Shown here: positions 8,296 through 16,347 of the stretch, one piece after another
How positions within the stretch are numbered: the first letter of the stretch is position 1
Layout: each line of letters opens with the position of its first letter
NCBI GenBank assembly: GCA_028278335.1
Contig: JANQEN010000106.1
Coordinates: 1-38,691 of the forward strand
DNA from: Chitinivibrionales bacterium
GTDB taxonomy: Bacteria > Fibrobacterota > Chitinivibrionia > Chitinivibrionales > JANQEN01
DNA length: 38,691 nucleotides
Reading direction: 5' to 3'
Program-made: the position numbers and the translations under genes
The notes under the pieces: generated by a model
What the model saw: the letters and a program-made list of their open reading frames with translations, nothing else
Told to the model about the DNA's origin: nothing
Database searches by the model: none

Positions 8296-8733
8296 TTATT
8301 CTCCTGCCTGAGTTATGTACTTGGTGAAGGAGATGTTATCGTTGCCATCAACGCTGTTCCATGTAAGGGTGATGGTAACGGGAATATAGGGAACATTGGT
8401 ACCGTCCGATGAGGCAATGAGTGTTTCAGCGCCAATTGCCACGGACATTGTCCCGTCGATATTTTCGTAATCACCTCGGGCATCAATGGTCACGGTGCGG
8501 GATGTTGTACCAGCCATTGTTTTTAAATTGGCATATTGTGCATGGTGTAGTGCTGCTGATTCAAATTCAGATATGACCAATGCCTTGGCATAGCGTCTAT
8601 ACCGATCGGTTGTATCAATTGCTCTTCCCTTTTGCAGCATGACAATCACTGAGGTGACACAAAGAATTCCTATGGTGGCCGCGACCAGCAGCTCGACAAG
8701 GGTAAAGGCCTTTATTTGCTTTAGTGTTTTCAT
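8296..8733 (-). CDS. Type IV prepilin with Ala at the cleavage site
   Basis: The 145-residue prepilin reads MKTLKQIKA then FTLVELLVAATIGILCVTS. Glu is present at +5, but the residue before the cleavage point is Ala (A9) instead of the usual Gly. Prepilin peptidases tolerate Ala poorly but detectably in known systems. The soluble part (DRYRRYAKALVISEFE through TFTKYITQ-like end) is clearly paralogous to the protein at 10423-10872. It resembles PilV/GspI-size minor pilins. It lies 22 bp behind the gene at 8756, has no obvious ribosome-binding site and is followed by a terminator. Confidence 0.8.
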   Translation of the reverse strand: MKTLKQIKAFTLVELLVAATIGILCVTSVIVMLQKGRAIDTTDRYRRYAKALVISEFESAALHHAQYANLKTMAGTTSRTVTIDARGDYENIDGTMSVAIGAETLIASSDGTNVPYIPVTITLTWNSVDGNDNISFTKYITQAGE

Positions 8734-8755
8734 CGGTTGATCAAATATTGTTAAA

Positions 8756-9076
8756 TTAATAGCTTACTGTTGTTGATTTGTCATGTCCTGAAACAGTAAT
8801 CTCATCACTGTTTTTATCAATTTCAATGCTATAGCAGCCCTCGTTGTAGCTTAAATTGAGCGCCTCAAGAGTTAATGCAGCCTCTCCTCGCTTACGTACA
8901 AAGGAGTTGGCAGCTGCAGCTGCGGTCTCGGCTAAATTGTCTACCGAGGTTTGCTGCGAGTCATTTACGTATCCAGTGTAGACTGGGATTGCAATGGCGC
9001 TTAATACAGCAAGTATTACAGCAACAACAACCGCTTCAATAAAGGTAAAGCCATTTTGATTTGTTTTAAGAAGCAT
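8756..9076 (-). CDS. Type IV pilin (PilA/PilE-like)
   Basis: This small prepilin has a leader MLLKTNQNG, then FTFIEAVVVAVILAVLSAIAIPVYTGYV, with Gly at -1 and Glu at +5. The chosen ATG (9076) has GGGGAG upstream; an in-frame ATG at 9097 lacks one. After the helix comes a compact 80-residue domain (SQQTSVDNLAETAAAAANSFV) typical of major pilins and GspG-like pseudopilins. It is the best candidate in the cluster for the major subunit. A palindrome with a weak promoter-like sequence lies at 9185-9215. The gene at 8296 follows in the same unit. Confidence 0.85.
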   Translation of the reverse strand: MLLKTNQNGFTFIEAVVVAVILAVLSAIAIPVYTGYVNDSQQTSVDNLAETAAAAANSFVRKRGEAALTLEALNLSYNEGCYSIEIDKNSDEITVSGHDKSTTVSY

Positions 9077-9184
9077 AGTGCTCTCCCCATTTCGCAAGTA
9101 ATGTGTTCCACCTTGTTACTTTCAGTGGAATCCCTTCTCACTTTTAAGTTTCTATGAAAACCATAAATTTTTCAATAACAATTA

Positions 9185-9215
9185 TTAAAAACGGAAAAAC
9201 ACATTCCCCTTTTAA
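9185..9215 (-). promoter_or_regulatory. Palindromic pilin operator, copy 2
   Basis: On the minus strand it reads TTAAAAGGGGAA, then 7 nt, then TTCCGTTTTTAA. It is 109 bp upstream of the pilin start at 9076. TTGAAA (9175-9170) lies 17 bp from the TTCC half-site, the same spacing as in copies 1 and 4, but the matching -10 is poor. Confidence 0.5.
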
Positions 9216-9274
9216 CTATTTGGCCATATATAATATTGTATATTGAAATAGATCACAATGTATTTGGCTTGCTA

Positions 9275-10411
9275 CTAAATACCACCAGGGGCTACCATAA
9301 ATTCGCGCCAGCGCTCAAAGGTGATATTGTCACAAAAATCTCCGCCATCAAAGGACCAGATGGGAGAACCATCTTGGATGTTTAATTCCACATAGTTTTC
9401 TATTTGTACATTTTCACCGGCAATAAGACCACCCTGAAATGTCCATCGCTCCTTAACCATTATGTTCCCTTGGCGAGAGCTAATAACACCAGTGATCGTA
9501 CCTCCCTGATGCAGTAAATCAATGTTGCCATTTTTTGAGAGCAGTGCTGGCATATTGTCAACTACCTGGTTTTGAGTAAAGGATCCCTCAATTTTTATAT
9601 TATCTCTGGCAACAATGCAGCCGTTTAATGTGACATTTCCCTTTATAACCACATTTCCCTTTACATAAACAACCCCATTGTCAGGATCAAGTGTGATATT
9701 TTCAAAGTCCATATCGCCGTTATACACTATGCCATCACTGTTAGCCTCTTTAAAGTAGCTATCATAATCGAACTCTGGTACTTCTATTTCAGCAGCGTTT
9801 TCTTCTATTGTTCCACCCTCCTCTGGAGCGATCTCTTGCACATTTCCATGAGCCGAGATATTCCCATAGACCTTTATATCATACTCCTTTTTTCCCTGTA
9901 CATTGCCATTGCACTTGATGTCTGTGTTATAAATACCATCGTAATAAATTTGAGTGTTCTCTCCACCGCCAACAAATCCGCAATTGCCATTAAAGATATG
10001 GTCGTAAGGATTTGATGCAGAACCATAGGCTGACCATACTTGTGTTTTATTATAGCCTAATTCATCATTACAAAAGGCTGTTGAGCGAATATCAACGCCA
10101 CTATCCTGTTTTATTATATCAACCTGCACCGTAATCCCATTTACTGCTAGGTCAGGAAAAATATTTTCGATAATCGATCCCTTTGACATAACCTTGACCT
10201 GCTGACAGCTTGAGGGATCCTTTACCCAGGTAGCACCAAAGAGCAGCCCAGACTCTGCAGCTAAAAAGGCACGATCATTTTCAAAGGACTTTGCCTCGTT
10301 TTCCACCTCATTAACAACAACATTAACCAATCCCATAGCTACAATAGTAAGAATAGAACAAACAGCTATGGCGCCGACCAGGGCAAAACCATTTTGTTTT
10401 GATAGATTCAC
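9275..10411 (-). CDS. PilX-like minor pilin with bactofilin-like beta-helix
   Basis: The 378-residue protein starts at a GTG with AAGGGGG upstream. The leader MNLSKQNG is followed by FALVGAIAVCSILTIVAMG, without Glu at +5. The segment ENEAKSFENDRAFLAAESGL makes it a PilX-like paralogue of the protein at 5894-7393. The C-terminal half (about residues 225-360) has repeating short beta-strands with G-x-V and I-x-G spacing (VVYVKGNVVIKGNVTLNGC, then IVARDNIKIEGSF), like the polymer-forming right-handed helix of bactofilins. It lies 11 bp behind the prepilin at 10423. A stiff tip or stalk protein is one reading. Confidence 0.75.
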   Translation of the reverse strand: MNLSKQNGFALVGAIAVCSILTIVAMGLVNVVVNEVENEAKSFENDRAFLAAESGLLFGATWVKDPSSCQQVKVMSKGSIIENIFPDLAVNGITVQVDIIKQDSGVDIRSTAFCNDELGYNKTQVWSAYGSASNPYDHIFNGNCGFVGGGENTQIYYDGIYNTDIKCNGNVQGKKEYDIKVYGNISAHGNVQEIAPEEGGTIEENAAEIEVPEFDYDSYFKEANSDGIVYNGDMDFENITLDPDNGVVYVKGNVVIKGNVTLNGCIVARDNIKIEGSFTQNQVVDNMPALLSKNGNIDLLHQGGTITGVISSRQGNIMVKERWTFQGGLIAGENVQIENYVELNIQDGSPIWSFDGGDFCDNITFERWREFMVAPGGI

Positions 10412-10422
10412 CTCAAGCCCCC

Positions 10423-10872
10423 TTAGATTATTCGAGTGATGGTTTTAGTAAGGGTTATAGAATCATTTCCATCAGTGGTTGACCAGGAAATGGTAACAGA
10501 GATGGGTACAAAATTAAAGTCCACTCCATCGGAGGAGGTGCGTACATCCTCCGCTCCGATGGAGACGGTCATTGTTCCCTGAATGTCATCATAATTGCCA
10601 CGAGTGTCGATGATGACATTCTTGGTTGTAGTTCCCACAGAAGTTTTGAGTGTGGTGTACTGGGTGTGATGGTATTTTGAATCTTCTAATTCAGAGATAA
10701 CTAAGGCCCGTGCATAGCGTCGATAACGATCGCCAGTCTCGATTTCTCTGCTTCGAATAAGCATGGTAACAATTGAGGAGATACAGAGAATGGCGATTGT
10801 TGAGGCTACCAACAGCTCAACAAGGGTGAATCCTTTATTGTTGCATGTTATTGTGCGTACCTTAGTTTTCAT
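10423..10872 (-). CDS. Type IV prepilin (PilV-like)
   Basis: I place the start at 10872 (MKTKVRTITCNNKG, then FTLVELLVASTIAILCISS), because the in-frame ATG at 10911 would give an unusually long leader without a ribosome-binding site. Gly at -1 and Glu at +5 are present. The body (RYRRYARALVISELED, GTMTVSIGAEDV, DGNDSITLTK) is paralogous to the protein at 8296-8733, so the cluster contains a duplicated minor-pilin gene. It is the first gene of a unit with the PilX-like gene at 9275. Two palindromes (10954 and 11123) lie upstream. Confidence 0.8.
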   Translation of the reverse strand: MKTKVRTITCNNKGFTLVELLVASTIAILCISSIVTMLIRSREIETGDRYRRYARALVISELEDSKYHHTQYTTLKTSVGTTTKNVIIDTRGNYDDIQGTMTVSIGAEDVRTSSDGVDFNFVPISVTISWSTTDGNDSITLTKTITRII

Positions 10873-10953
10873 AGCAATCTCGCAATCATACCGCTTATAA
10901 GAGTGATGCATGGATAGATCTGTACAACGTAGATGTGACCCTTTGATTGAATG

Positions 10954-10985
10954 TTAAAAAAACGGAATCATCCTGATTCATTTTA
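10954..10985 (-). promoter_or_regulatory. Palindromic pilin operator, copy 3
   Basis: On the minus strand it reads TAAAAT, then GAATC-AGGAT-GATTC, then CGTTTTTTTAA. It is 82 bp upstream of the start at 10872. The -35 at the expected 17-bp distance is weak (TCAAAG), so this copy may act together with copy 4. Confidence 0.45.
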
Positions 10986-11085
10986 GCAAGGCTTCAATAA
11001 GTAGATTTCCTTAAATTTGAAATAGTCATATTTTCTGTCCCTGAATATTCATTAAAGAATAGATGATTTATTAAATGATTATTTA

Positions 11086-11152
11086 ATTTTCTGTCACTTT
11101 GCCAAATAAAGCAATTATTTAGTTAAAAAACGGAAGAGGTGTTTCCAGTTTT
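11086..11152 (-). promoter_or_regulatory. Palindromic pilin operator, copy 4, with promoter
   Basis: The dyad AAAAC-T-GGAA-N7-TTCC-GTTTT occupies 11123-11152 on the minus strand. After a 17-bp gap come TTGCTT (11114-11109), a 17-nt spacer and GAAAAT (11091-11086). The spacing matches copy 1 exactly. This would give a leader of roughly 200 nt before the pilin gene at 10872. Apart from this and the copy at 10954, the 10873-11374 gap holds only the inverted repeat at 11312. Confidence 0.5.
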
Positions 11153-11311
11153 ACCTATGAAATAATTATCGATGGTATTTAAGAGTTTAATAATTAACAG
11201 GTTGTGAAAAACCTTATAAATTTCAATATCTTAGATCATTGGCTGCTCATAGTGGTATTCTATTGTAATGATGAACAATTTAATGATGTCTCAGGTGATG
11301 ATTCTAAAGGA

Positions 11312-11353
11312 TTCAAGTATGCAGCTAAAGTAAAACCTCGCTGCATACTTGAA
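11312..11353. repeat. 13-bp perfect inverted repeat downstream of the M28 gene
   Basis: TTCAAGTATGCAG (11312-11324) pairs with its exact complement at 11341-11353 across a 16-nt loop. It lies just beyond the M28 stop on the minus strand. No T-run follows on that strand, so it may be an mRNA 3'-end stabiliser or a factor-dependent terminator. Confidence 0.6.
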
Positions 11354-11374
11354 GTACCATGTTGGGATAGAGGA

Positions 11375-12964
11375 TTAGTAATTAGTAAATGTGATCTGCT
11401 TGGTGAAGTCGGTCCCCTGTACCTGCACAAAATAGATCCCCTTTGCCAAGGGCATGCTATTTTTTGTTTTTAGGGGAAGGAGGTATTGATTGGCTCCTTC
11501 ACTATAGGAGAGTTGTATTGATTCTCTGAGGAGTTTTCCCTTAAAGGTAAAGAGCTTGAACTGGAGGGTCTGCTTTTTCCTTACATTAAACTTAATCGCA
11601 ACATTATTATTACTGTTTTTTACTATCGAAATATCCTGAAGAATTATTTTTGGATTTGATTTGATAGCAGAGTTTTCAATAAGTTTTGCACTCTCACAGA
11701 GTGTTGCTGCCGCAGCTTTGGCAATCTCGGTTACATGTGCTGTATTATTTAAGCCTCGTCTATTATCCAAAACATCGTTCTTTGTGTGATAGACACCATT
11801 ACACTTTTCATACTCTCTATGTTTCAGGGCAATATATCCTTTACGCCAGAATGAGGCATGATCAGAGCTGCCCGGCTCTTGGGTGTCAATTTTTACTTGT
11901 AACTTGGTATATTTATCGGCACATTCATTAAAGAGGTAACAGAACTCCCTACAGCCCTTTATACTTCTTTTATAGCTTACCAGGTGATACTCATATTTAT
12001 CAGTATGACCAATCATGTCTAAATTGATTACCCCATAAATCTCATGATTGTTCCGTGATGCATGGGAGGCAAATTGGTTGCTTCCTACTAGGCCAACCTC
12101 TTCTGCATTATATCCCACAAAGTAAATGGTGTGTTCAAAGGAGCAATTTTTAAAGGCGCGGGCAACTTCTAAAAATGAGGCAACACCACTGGCATTGTCA
12201 TCTGCTCCATAATTGGGATTACTTCGCGGCATACAGTCAGGGTGTCCCCCAATTAAGAAATACTTTTTTAAGGTGGGATACTTAGTGCCGATCTTAATGC
12301 CGATCACATTGGGAGCATTATATCTGCTGAGATCCTTTGTATATACTGAATCACACCCATACTCTTTAAGCTTTTTGGCGATCCAGGGAACTGCTTCATC
12401 CTCATTATACTTGTAACTCACATGTCGGGAAGGAATCTCCTGAAGCTGTTTAACATAGGATCTGATACTATCTTCACGAATTAGATCAGCCACTTTCTGG
12501 ATTTCAGGATTATTTGATATGTTGCTGTTAAGATCCTTAATTGGCTTAGGCATGGGACGATCAAAGATCATTGCATCAAACTCTATAAGATTTAAGGAGG
12601 ATCGTAGATCAAAGAGCGCGTCCTCCTCTGCCTTGGTAACGCGAAGCAGTAAGGATTCATCAAATTCCGCAATGACCGTTCCCATTGCTTTAATTTTGTC
12701 AATCAACTCCTCTTCAGGATAGATTACGTAATAGATCTTTTCTCTTGGAGACTTGTCCACAACAGAAAAGGGACATTTTTTAGTTTTGAGCACAGCAAGT
12801 TCTTCTTCGTTAACAATAGCAATCGAATGATTTTCAACTTGCTCGATGACATGATAATTCTTTGCCTCTTTGCTGTCCTCAATTACCGTTAAATATTCAT
12901 TACCAGATGCAATGGAGACAAAACACAACAGACATACTGAGATGGTTATGATGAACTTTGCCAT
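11375..12964 (-). CDS. Secreted M28-family metallopeptidase with C-terminal sorting tail
   Basis: The 529-residue protein has a signal peptide (about 1-21) and a 140-residue N-terminal region, then an M28 aminopeptidase domain. Two-zinc ligands are visible: H241 in GGHPD, D255 in GADDNASG, E288/E289 in YNAEEVG (general base and ligand), D316 in NLDMIGH and H393 in YHTKND. The last 80 residues (FKLFTFKGKLL to GIYFVQVQG and KQITFTNY) are a sorting-tail-like beta domain with the usual GIYFV strand, so export through a type IX-like route is inferred. GGGGGG lies before the ATG. It probably digests peptides outside the cell. Confidence 0.88.
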   Translation of the reverse strand: MAKFIITISVCLLCFVSIASGNEYLTVIEDSKEAKNYHVIEQVENHSIAIVNEEELAVLKTKKCPFSVVDKSPREKIYYVIYPEEELIDKIKAMGTVIAEFDESLLLRVTKAEEDALFDLRSSLNLIEFDAMIFDRPMPKPIKDLNSNISNNPEIQKVADLIREDSIRSYVKQLQEIPSRHVSYKYNEDEAVPWIAKKLKEYGCDSVYTKDLSRYNAPNVIGIKIGTKYPTLKKYFLIGGHPDCMPRSNPNYGADDNASGVASFLEVARAFKNCSFEHTIYFVGYNAEEVGLVGSNQFASHASRNNHEIYGVINLDMIGHTDKYEYHLVSYKRSIKGCREFCYLFNECADKYTKLQVKIDTQEPGSSDHASFWRKGYIALKHREYEKCNGVYHTKNDVLDNRRGLNNTAHVTEIAKAAAATLCESAKLIENSAIKSNPKIILQDISIVKNSNNNVAIKFNVRKKQTLQFKLFTFKGKLLRESIQLSYSEGANQYLLPLKTKNSMPLAKGIYFVQVQGTDFTKQITFTNY

Positions 12965-13321
12965 TAGGTACCCCCCCAGGCTTGCTAATTTAAAAAGATT
13001 GAAGATTTATTTGAAGGACAAGGTCACCCCCCTTATCCCTTTCTTTTATTAATATATCACACAATTTGTAAACATGCTGAAAAAGTTAAGCCTTTAACCG
13101 TATTTTATTTGCTAAGTTAGGAAAATTGGGGATTTAATTCATAATAATTGGATAAAACTGAATATGGATAGTAAAATTTGATGAATATTCAAGACCGATA
13201 ATCGGTGTAAATTCAAGGAACTCTGAATTTAGGTACTATCAAAAATTTCAATTAATTATATATTTACTATGAACAATGGAAGTAGCAATAGAAAATCCCT
13301 TTTACTAAGGAGCAAATCACA
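12965..13321. other. Intergenic region between divergent genes
   Basis: AT-rich region between the divergent M28 and PPC genes. It must hold promoters for both, but I see no clear box, repeat or RNA. Confidence 0.4.
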
Positions 13322-13765
13322 GTGAAATATTCAGAGGCAAAACAGGGTCGTGTCTTTGTAATCCGGTTAGAAGATGGTGATATTGTCCACGAGGAAATAG
13401 AGAAGTTTTGTGTAGAAAAAGGTATACAGTGTGGAACAGTTATAATCGTTGGAGGGGCTGATGAGGGAAGCAGATTGATTATTGGTCCTGAAGAGGATAG
13501 AGGATTACCAATAAAACCAAAATCAATATCACTTGACAACATGCACGAAGTCACGGGTACTGGAACCATTTTTCCCGATGAGTCAGGTGCTCCAATATTA
13601 CATATGCACCTGGCCTGTGGTAGAGAAAGATCTACAATTACTGGATGTATTCGGGAAGGGGTAAAAGTTTGGCATGTCATGGAGGCAGTCCTCATTGAAC
13701 TTACTAACTCAACAGCAATTAGAAAATTGGATAGTACTACTGATTTTAAACTTCTTGTTCCCTAA
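13322..13765 (+). CDS. PPC/DUF296 domain protein
   Basis: The 147-residue protein starts at a GTG with AAGGAG 9 bp upstream. It is a single PPC (plants and prokaryotes conserved, DUF296) domain. Visible marks are RVFVIRLEDGDIVHEEIEKFC at the start, an internal HMHLACGR with H94 and H96, and WHVMEAVL with H118. This three-His set binds a metal in structures of bacterial homologues. Bacterial members are stand-alone trimers, often called DNA-binding by analogy with plant AT-hook proteins, but their role is unclear. It is not coupled to neighbours. Confidence 0.85.
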   Translation: MKYSEAKQGRVFVIRLEDGDIVHEEIEKFCVEKGIQCGTVIIVGGADEGSRLIIGPEEDRGLPIKPKSISLDNMHEVTGTGTIFPDESGAPILHMHLACGRERSTITGCIREGVKVWHVMEAVLIELTNSTAIRKLDSTTDFKLLVP

Positions 13766-14114
13766 TTATATGAATATTCCAGCGGATTAAAAATTACAGT
13801 AATTGGATTCAATGAAATCAGTTTTACGAAAATCATAGGAAAGATTAAAAAAGAGAATAATAAAGGTAAAATCCCTTTCCGCCATGACATTCCCGCAGCT
13901 TCAAATACGAAATAAATTCTCACTGTTAATAAAAAATTTGAGTATATTTATTATATCTAAATACATTCATAATACTATTCATACCTATTTGTCTAAATAA
14001 TTAACTAATTAGCAAACTGTAAAACAGTAATCACCTGCCAGTGGATTCAATTGGTGCTGGAGATTATCCCTTTGTTTTATTGAACCCAGATTATCCTAAG
14101 TTGAGGGAGTTATA
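13766..14114. other. Intergenic region upstream of the GH26-like gene
   Basis: No gene is seen. A half-site GAACCCAGATTAT (around 14082-14094) resembles the terminal repeat of the small element at 35104-35277. Confidence 0.35.
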
Positions 14115-16208
14115 ATGATCGACAAGTTTATAGGTAGTGGATTAATAGTAATTGCATCCCTATTGTTCGCCTATGGCGAGGTTGAAGAGCGAGTAAACAC
14201 CGGTGCCCTTTTAGAGCCAAAGGGAGTGATCCTCCATGGAGCTGGTCAAGCAGGGATAACCGGTTTTGATGCCTTTGAAAACTACTGGAGGATTGCACCG
14301 GAAGGTAAAAAACCCATGCTCTTTATGGACTACTTTGATACCTATCATATCAAGGAGCACTGGTCAAAGGAGCTTAAAGAGGAGCTTCTTAAGTATCACC
14401 GGAAGGGATTTTATGTGATACCCCAAATAGGACTGAATATCAACTACTTCTATAAGGATATTATTGCCGGTGCACACGAGAAGGAGCTTGACAATTTAAT
14501 AAAAGGGTTTCAGTATTTGGGGATTCCCTGCTATTTTCGCATAGGCTATGAATTCAATAATCAAAAGCCCTGGAGTCAGGAAGATTTTATTGCAGCCTAC
14601 ACCATTATTGTTCAAAAATTACGAAAAGCAAATCTTGAAGTGGCCAATGTATGGAATTGTGGTCTCTCTGGGGGCAGTCCCAGTGGTTATTATCCCGGTG
14701 ATTCTATCTGTGATTGGATTGGCTATAATACCTTTAGCGATATATCCGGTGGTCAACACTGTATTATCCTTGAGATGAATGATTTGGCTGCTGCCCATAG
14801 TAAACCCATCATGATTGGTGAAGCCTCACCCTCTTCTGTCAATGATCCCAATTTATCAAAGCGGTGGGAATGGTATGGGTTCTATTTTAATATGGTCTCC
14901 GGAACACCAGCTATTAAGCAGACAACCTATATAAATTGGGATTGGGATGTTCAAGATATGATTGGTGGTAATATTGGTTTTCCCTGGGGAGATGCACGAT
15001 TGGAGAATGAGGGATCTGTCAAGGATCAGTTTTTTGAACAATTAAGTGATCCTAAATACTTTCATGCTTCCTCGGAAAAGAAATTTCGTGCTCTGCTTGG
15101 ATATGATGATAACCAAGCACCGGAAACAGTCAAGAATCTAAAGCAGGATGGTGACTTTTTGGTATGGGATGAGGTGAATGATAATGGTGCAGCCGGGCTT
15201 GCCCATTACACTATTTATAAAAATGATACATTCTGGGATTACATTATTGGTACCAAGTATCCAGTTAAAGATCTTTACTTAGGAAAAGATATCAAGGTGC
15301 ATGTTACAGCAATGGACAGGGCCGGCAACGAGAGTGGCAAATCAAATGCTTATACAGTAAGCCAAGTAAATAAAATCGAATTAATTGTAGATGGTGGATT
15401 TGATGAACCCTTAACCAGCTTAGGACTTGACTGGACCTTTCGTGGTGCCAATGATGGTGGTGCCTTGCCCGTTGATGAGTTTCAACATGATACCACCAGT
15501 AAATTAACAGGAAAATATTGTGCTCATTTGGAGTGGAAAAAGGAGGTCCTCAATGCAAAGGATTGGAAGCTCCAGTTTTTACAGGCAATTAATGTTGATA
15601 AAGATCGTGAGTACCCTATCTCCTTTAAAGCGGTGGCAAAAGAGCCAATAACGGCAAAACTGTACTTTATGTCACATCATATTAATTTTGGCTCCACCCA
15701 CTTTCCCGCAGGAACAGATTACAATTTTGAAACTGAGTGGAATGTCTATAATTCCTGGGATGTAGAAATAGGTACTGATGCCAAGGAGTTTGTCTTTAAG
15801 GGAAAGCCAAACAAAACCGAACTAGGACGACTGGCTTTCTGCTTTGGTCTTTGCCCACCAACCGAAGTGTGGCTTGACGATATCAGTGTTATTGCACAGA
15901 TGCCTTCGAATATTCGTGGTGATAATATCATCCCTGGCAATTTGGCAAACAGATTGAATTTGAGGGTAGTGTCAAATTCTAACCGAGGTGTAACCAATAT
16001 CGCCTACTCCTTACCAAGGAAAAGTGATGTCTCAATTAATGTATACAACTGTGTTGGCAAAAGAGTTCATTCAGTTTCTTTTGAGAAGCAACCACAGGGA
16101 ATGCAAAAGCACTGTATGAGGACCGCTCAATTGACATCGGGGTATTATATTGTTCAACTTAAAACTGATGGGAGTGTTGCTACGCAAAAGCATATATTAG
16201 CGCGATAG
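14115..16208 (+). CDS. GH26-like secreted glycoside hydrolase with FN3, carbohydrate-binding and sorting domains
   Basis: The 697-residue protein has a signal peptide (1-20) and a TIM-barrel glycosidase domain (about 30-320) with GH26-like marks: the acid/base candidate E146 in RIGYEFNN and the nucleophile candidate E236 in MIGEASPS. Next come an FN3-like domain (about 335-420, with HVTAMDRAGNESGKS), a CBM4/9-like jelly roll (about 425-600, starting VDGGFDEPL) and a C-terminal sorting tail (about 615-697, ending SGYYIVQLK then KHILAR). GAGGGAG precedes the ATG. Substrate is probably a beta-mannan or related polysaccharide, judged only from the family. It is paralogous to the next gene. Confidence 0.8.
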   Translation: MIDKFIGSGLIVIASLLFAYGEVEERVNTGALLEPKGVILHGAGQAGITGFDAFENYWRIAPEGKKPMLFMDYFDTYHIKEHWSKELKEELLKYHRKGFYVIPQIGLNINYFYKDIIAGAHEKELDNLIKGFQYLGIPCYFRIGYEFNNQKPWSQEDFIAAYTIIVQKLRKANLEVANVWNCGLSGGSPSGYYPGDSICDWIGYNTFSDISGGQHCIILEMNDLAAAHSKPIMIGEASPSSVNDPNLSKRWEWYGFYFNMVSGTPAIKQTTYINWDWDVQDMIGGNIGFPWGDARLENEGSVKDQFFEQLSDPKYFHASSEKKFRALLGYDDNQAPETVKNLKQDGDFLVWDEVNDNGAAGLAHYTIYKNDTFWDYIIGTKYPVKDLYLGKDIKVHVTAMDRAGNESGKSNAYTVSQVNKIELIVDGGFDEPLTSLGLDWTFRGANDGGALPVDEFQHDTTSKLTGKYCAHLEWKKEVLNAKDWKLQFLQAINVDKDREYPISFKAVAKEPITAKLYFMSHHINFGSTHFPAGTDYNFETEWNVYNSWDVEIGTDAKEFVFKGKPNKTELGRLAFCFGLCPPTEVWLDDISVIAQMPSNIRGDNIIPGNLANRLNLRVVSNSNRGVTNIAYSLPRKSDVSINVYNCVGKRVHSVSFEKQPQGMQKHCMRTAQLTSGYYIVQLKTDGSVATQKHILAR

Positions 16209-16347
16209 AGATATAGTTGACAGTGTGAAGGATTTGCTAGGAGTGTAGTTAAATTATATATATTAAATTAGGCATAATACACATCACTTAATATCACCTA
16301 TTATAATCCTAGAGCAGATTAATCACTCTTGTCAAAAGGAAAATATT

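Noticed and set aside
8039..11152. Pilin-upstream dyads as a cyclic-di-GMP riboswitch
   Set aside because: They lack the conserved GEMM core sequences, and the loop is not conserved; a DNA-binding site fits better.
11204..11473. Plus-strand ORF overlapping the end of the M28 gene
   Set aside because: No ribosome-binding site or family match, and it runs antisense into the conserved sorting tail.
13322..13695. Minus-strand ORF opposite the PPC gene (13267-13695)
   Set aside because: It is the antisense shadow of a clear PPC-domain gene with its own AAGGAG site.
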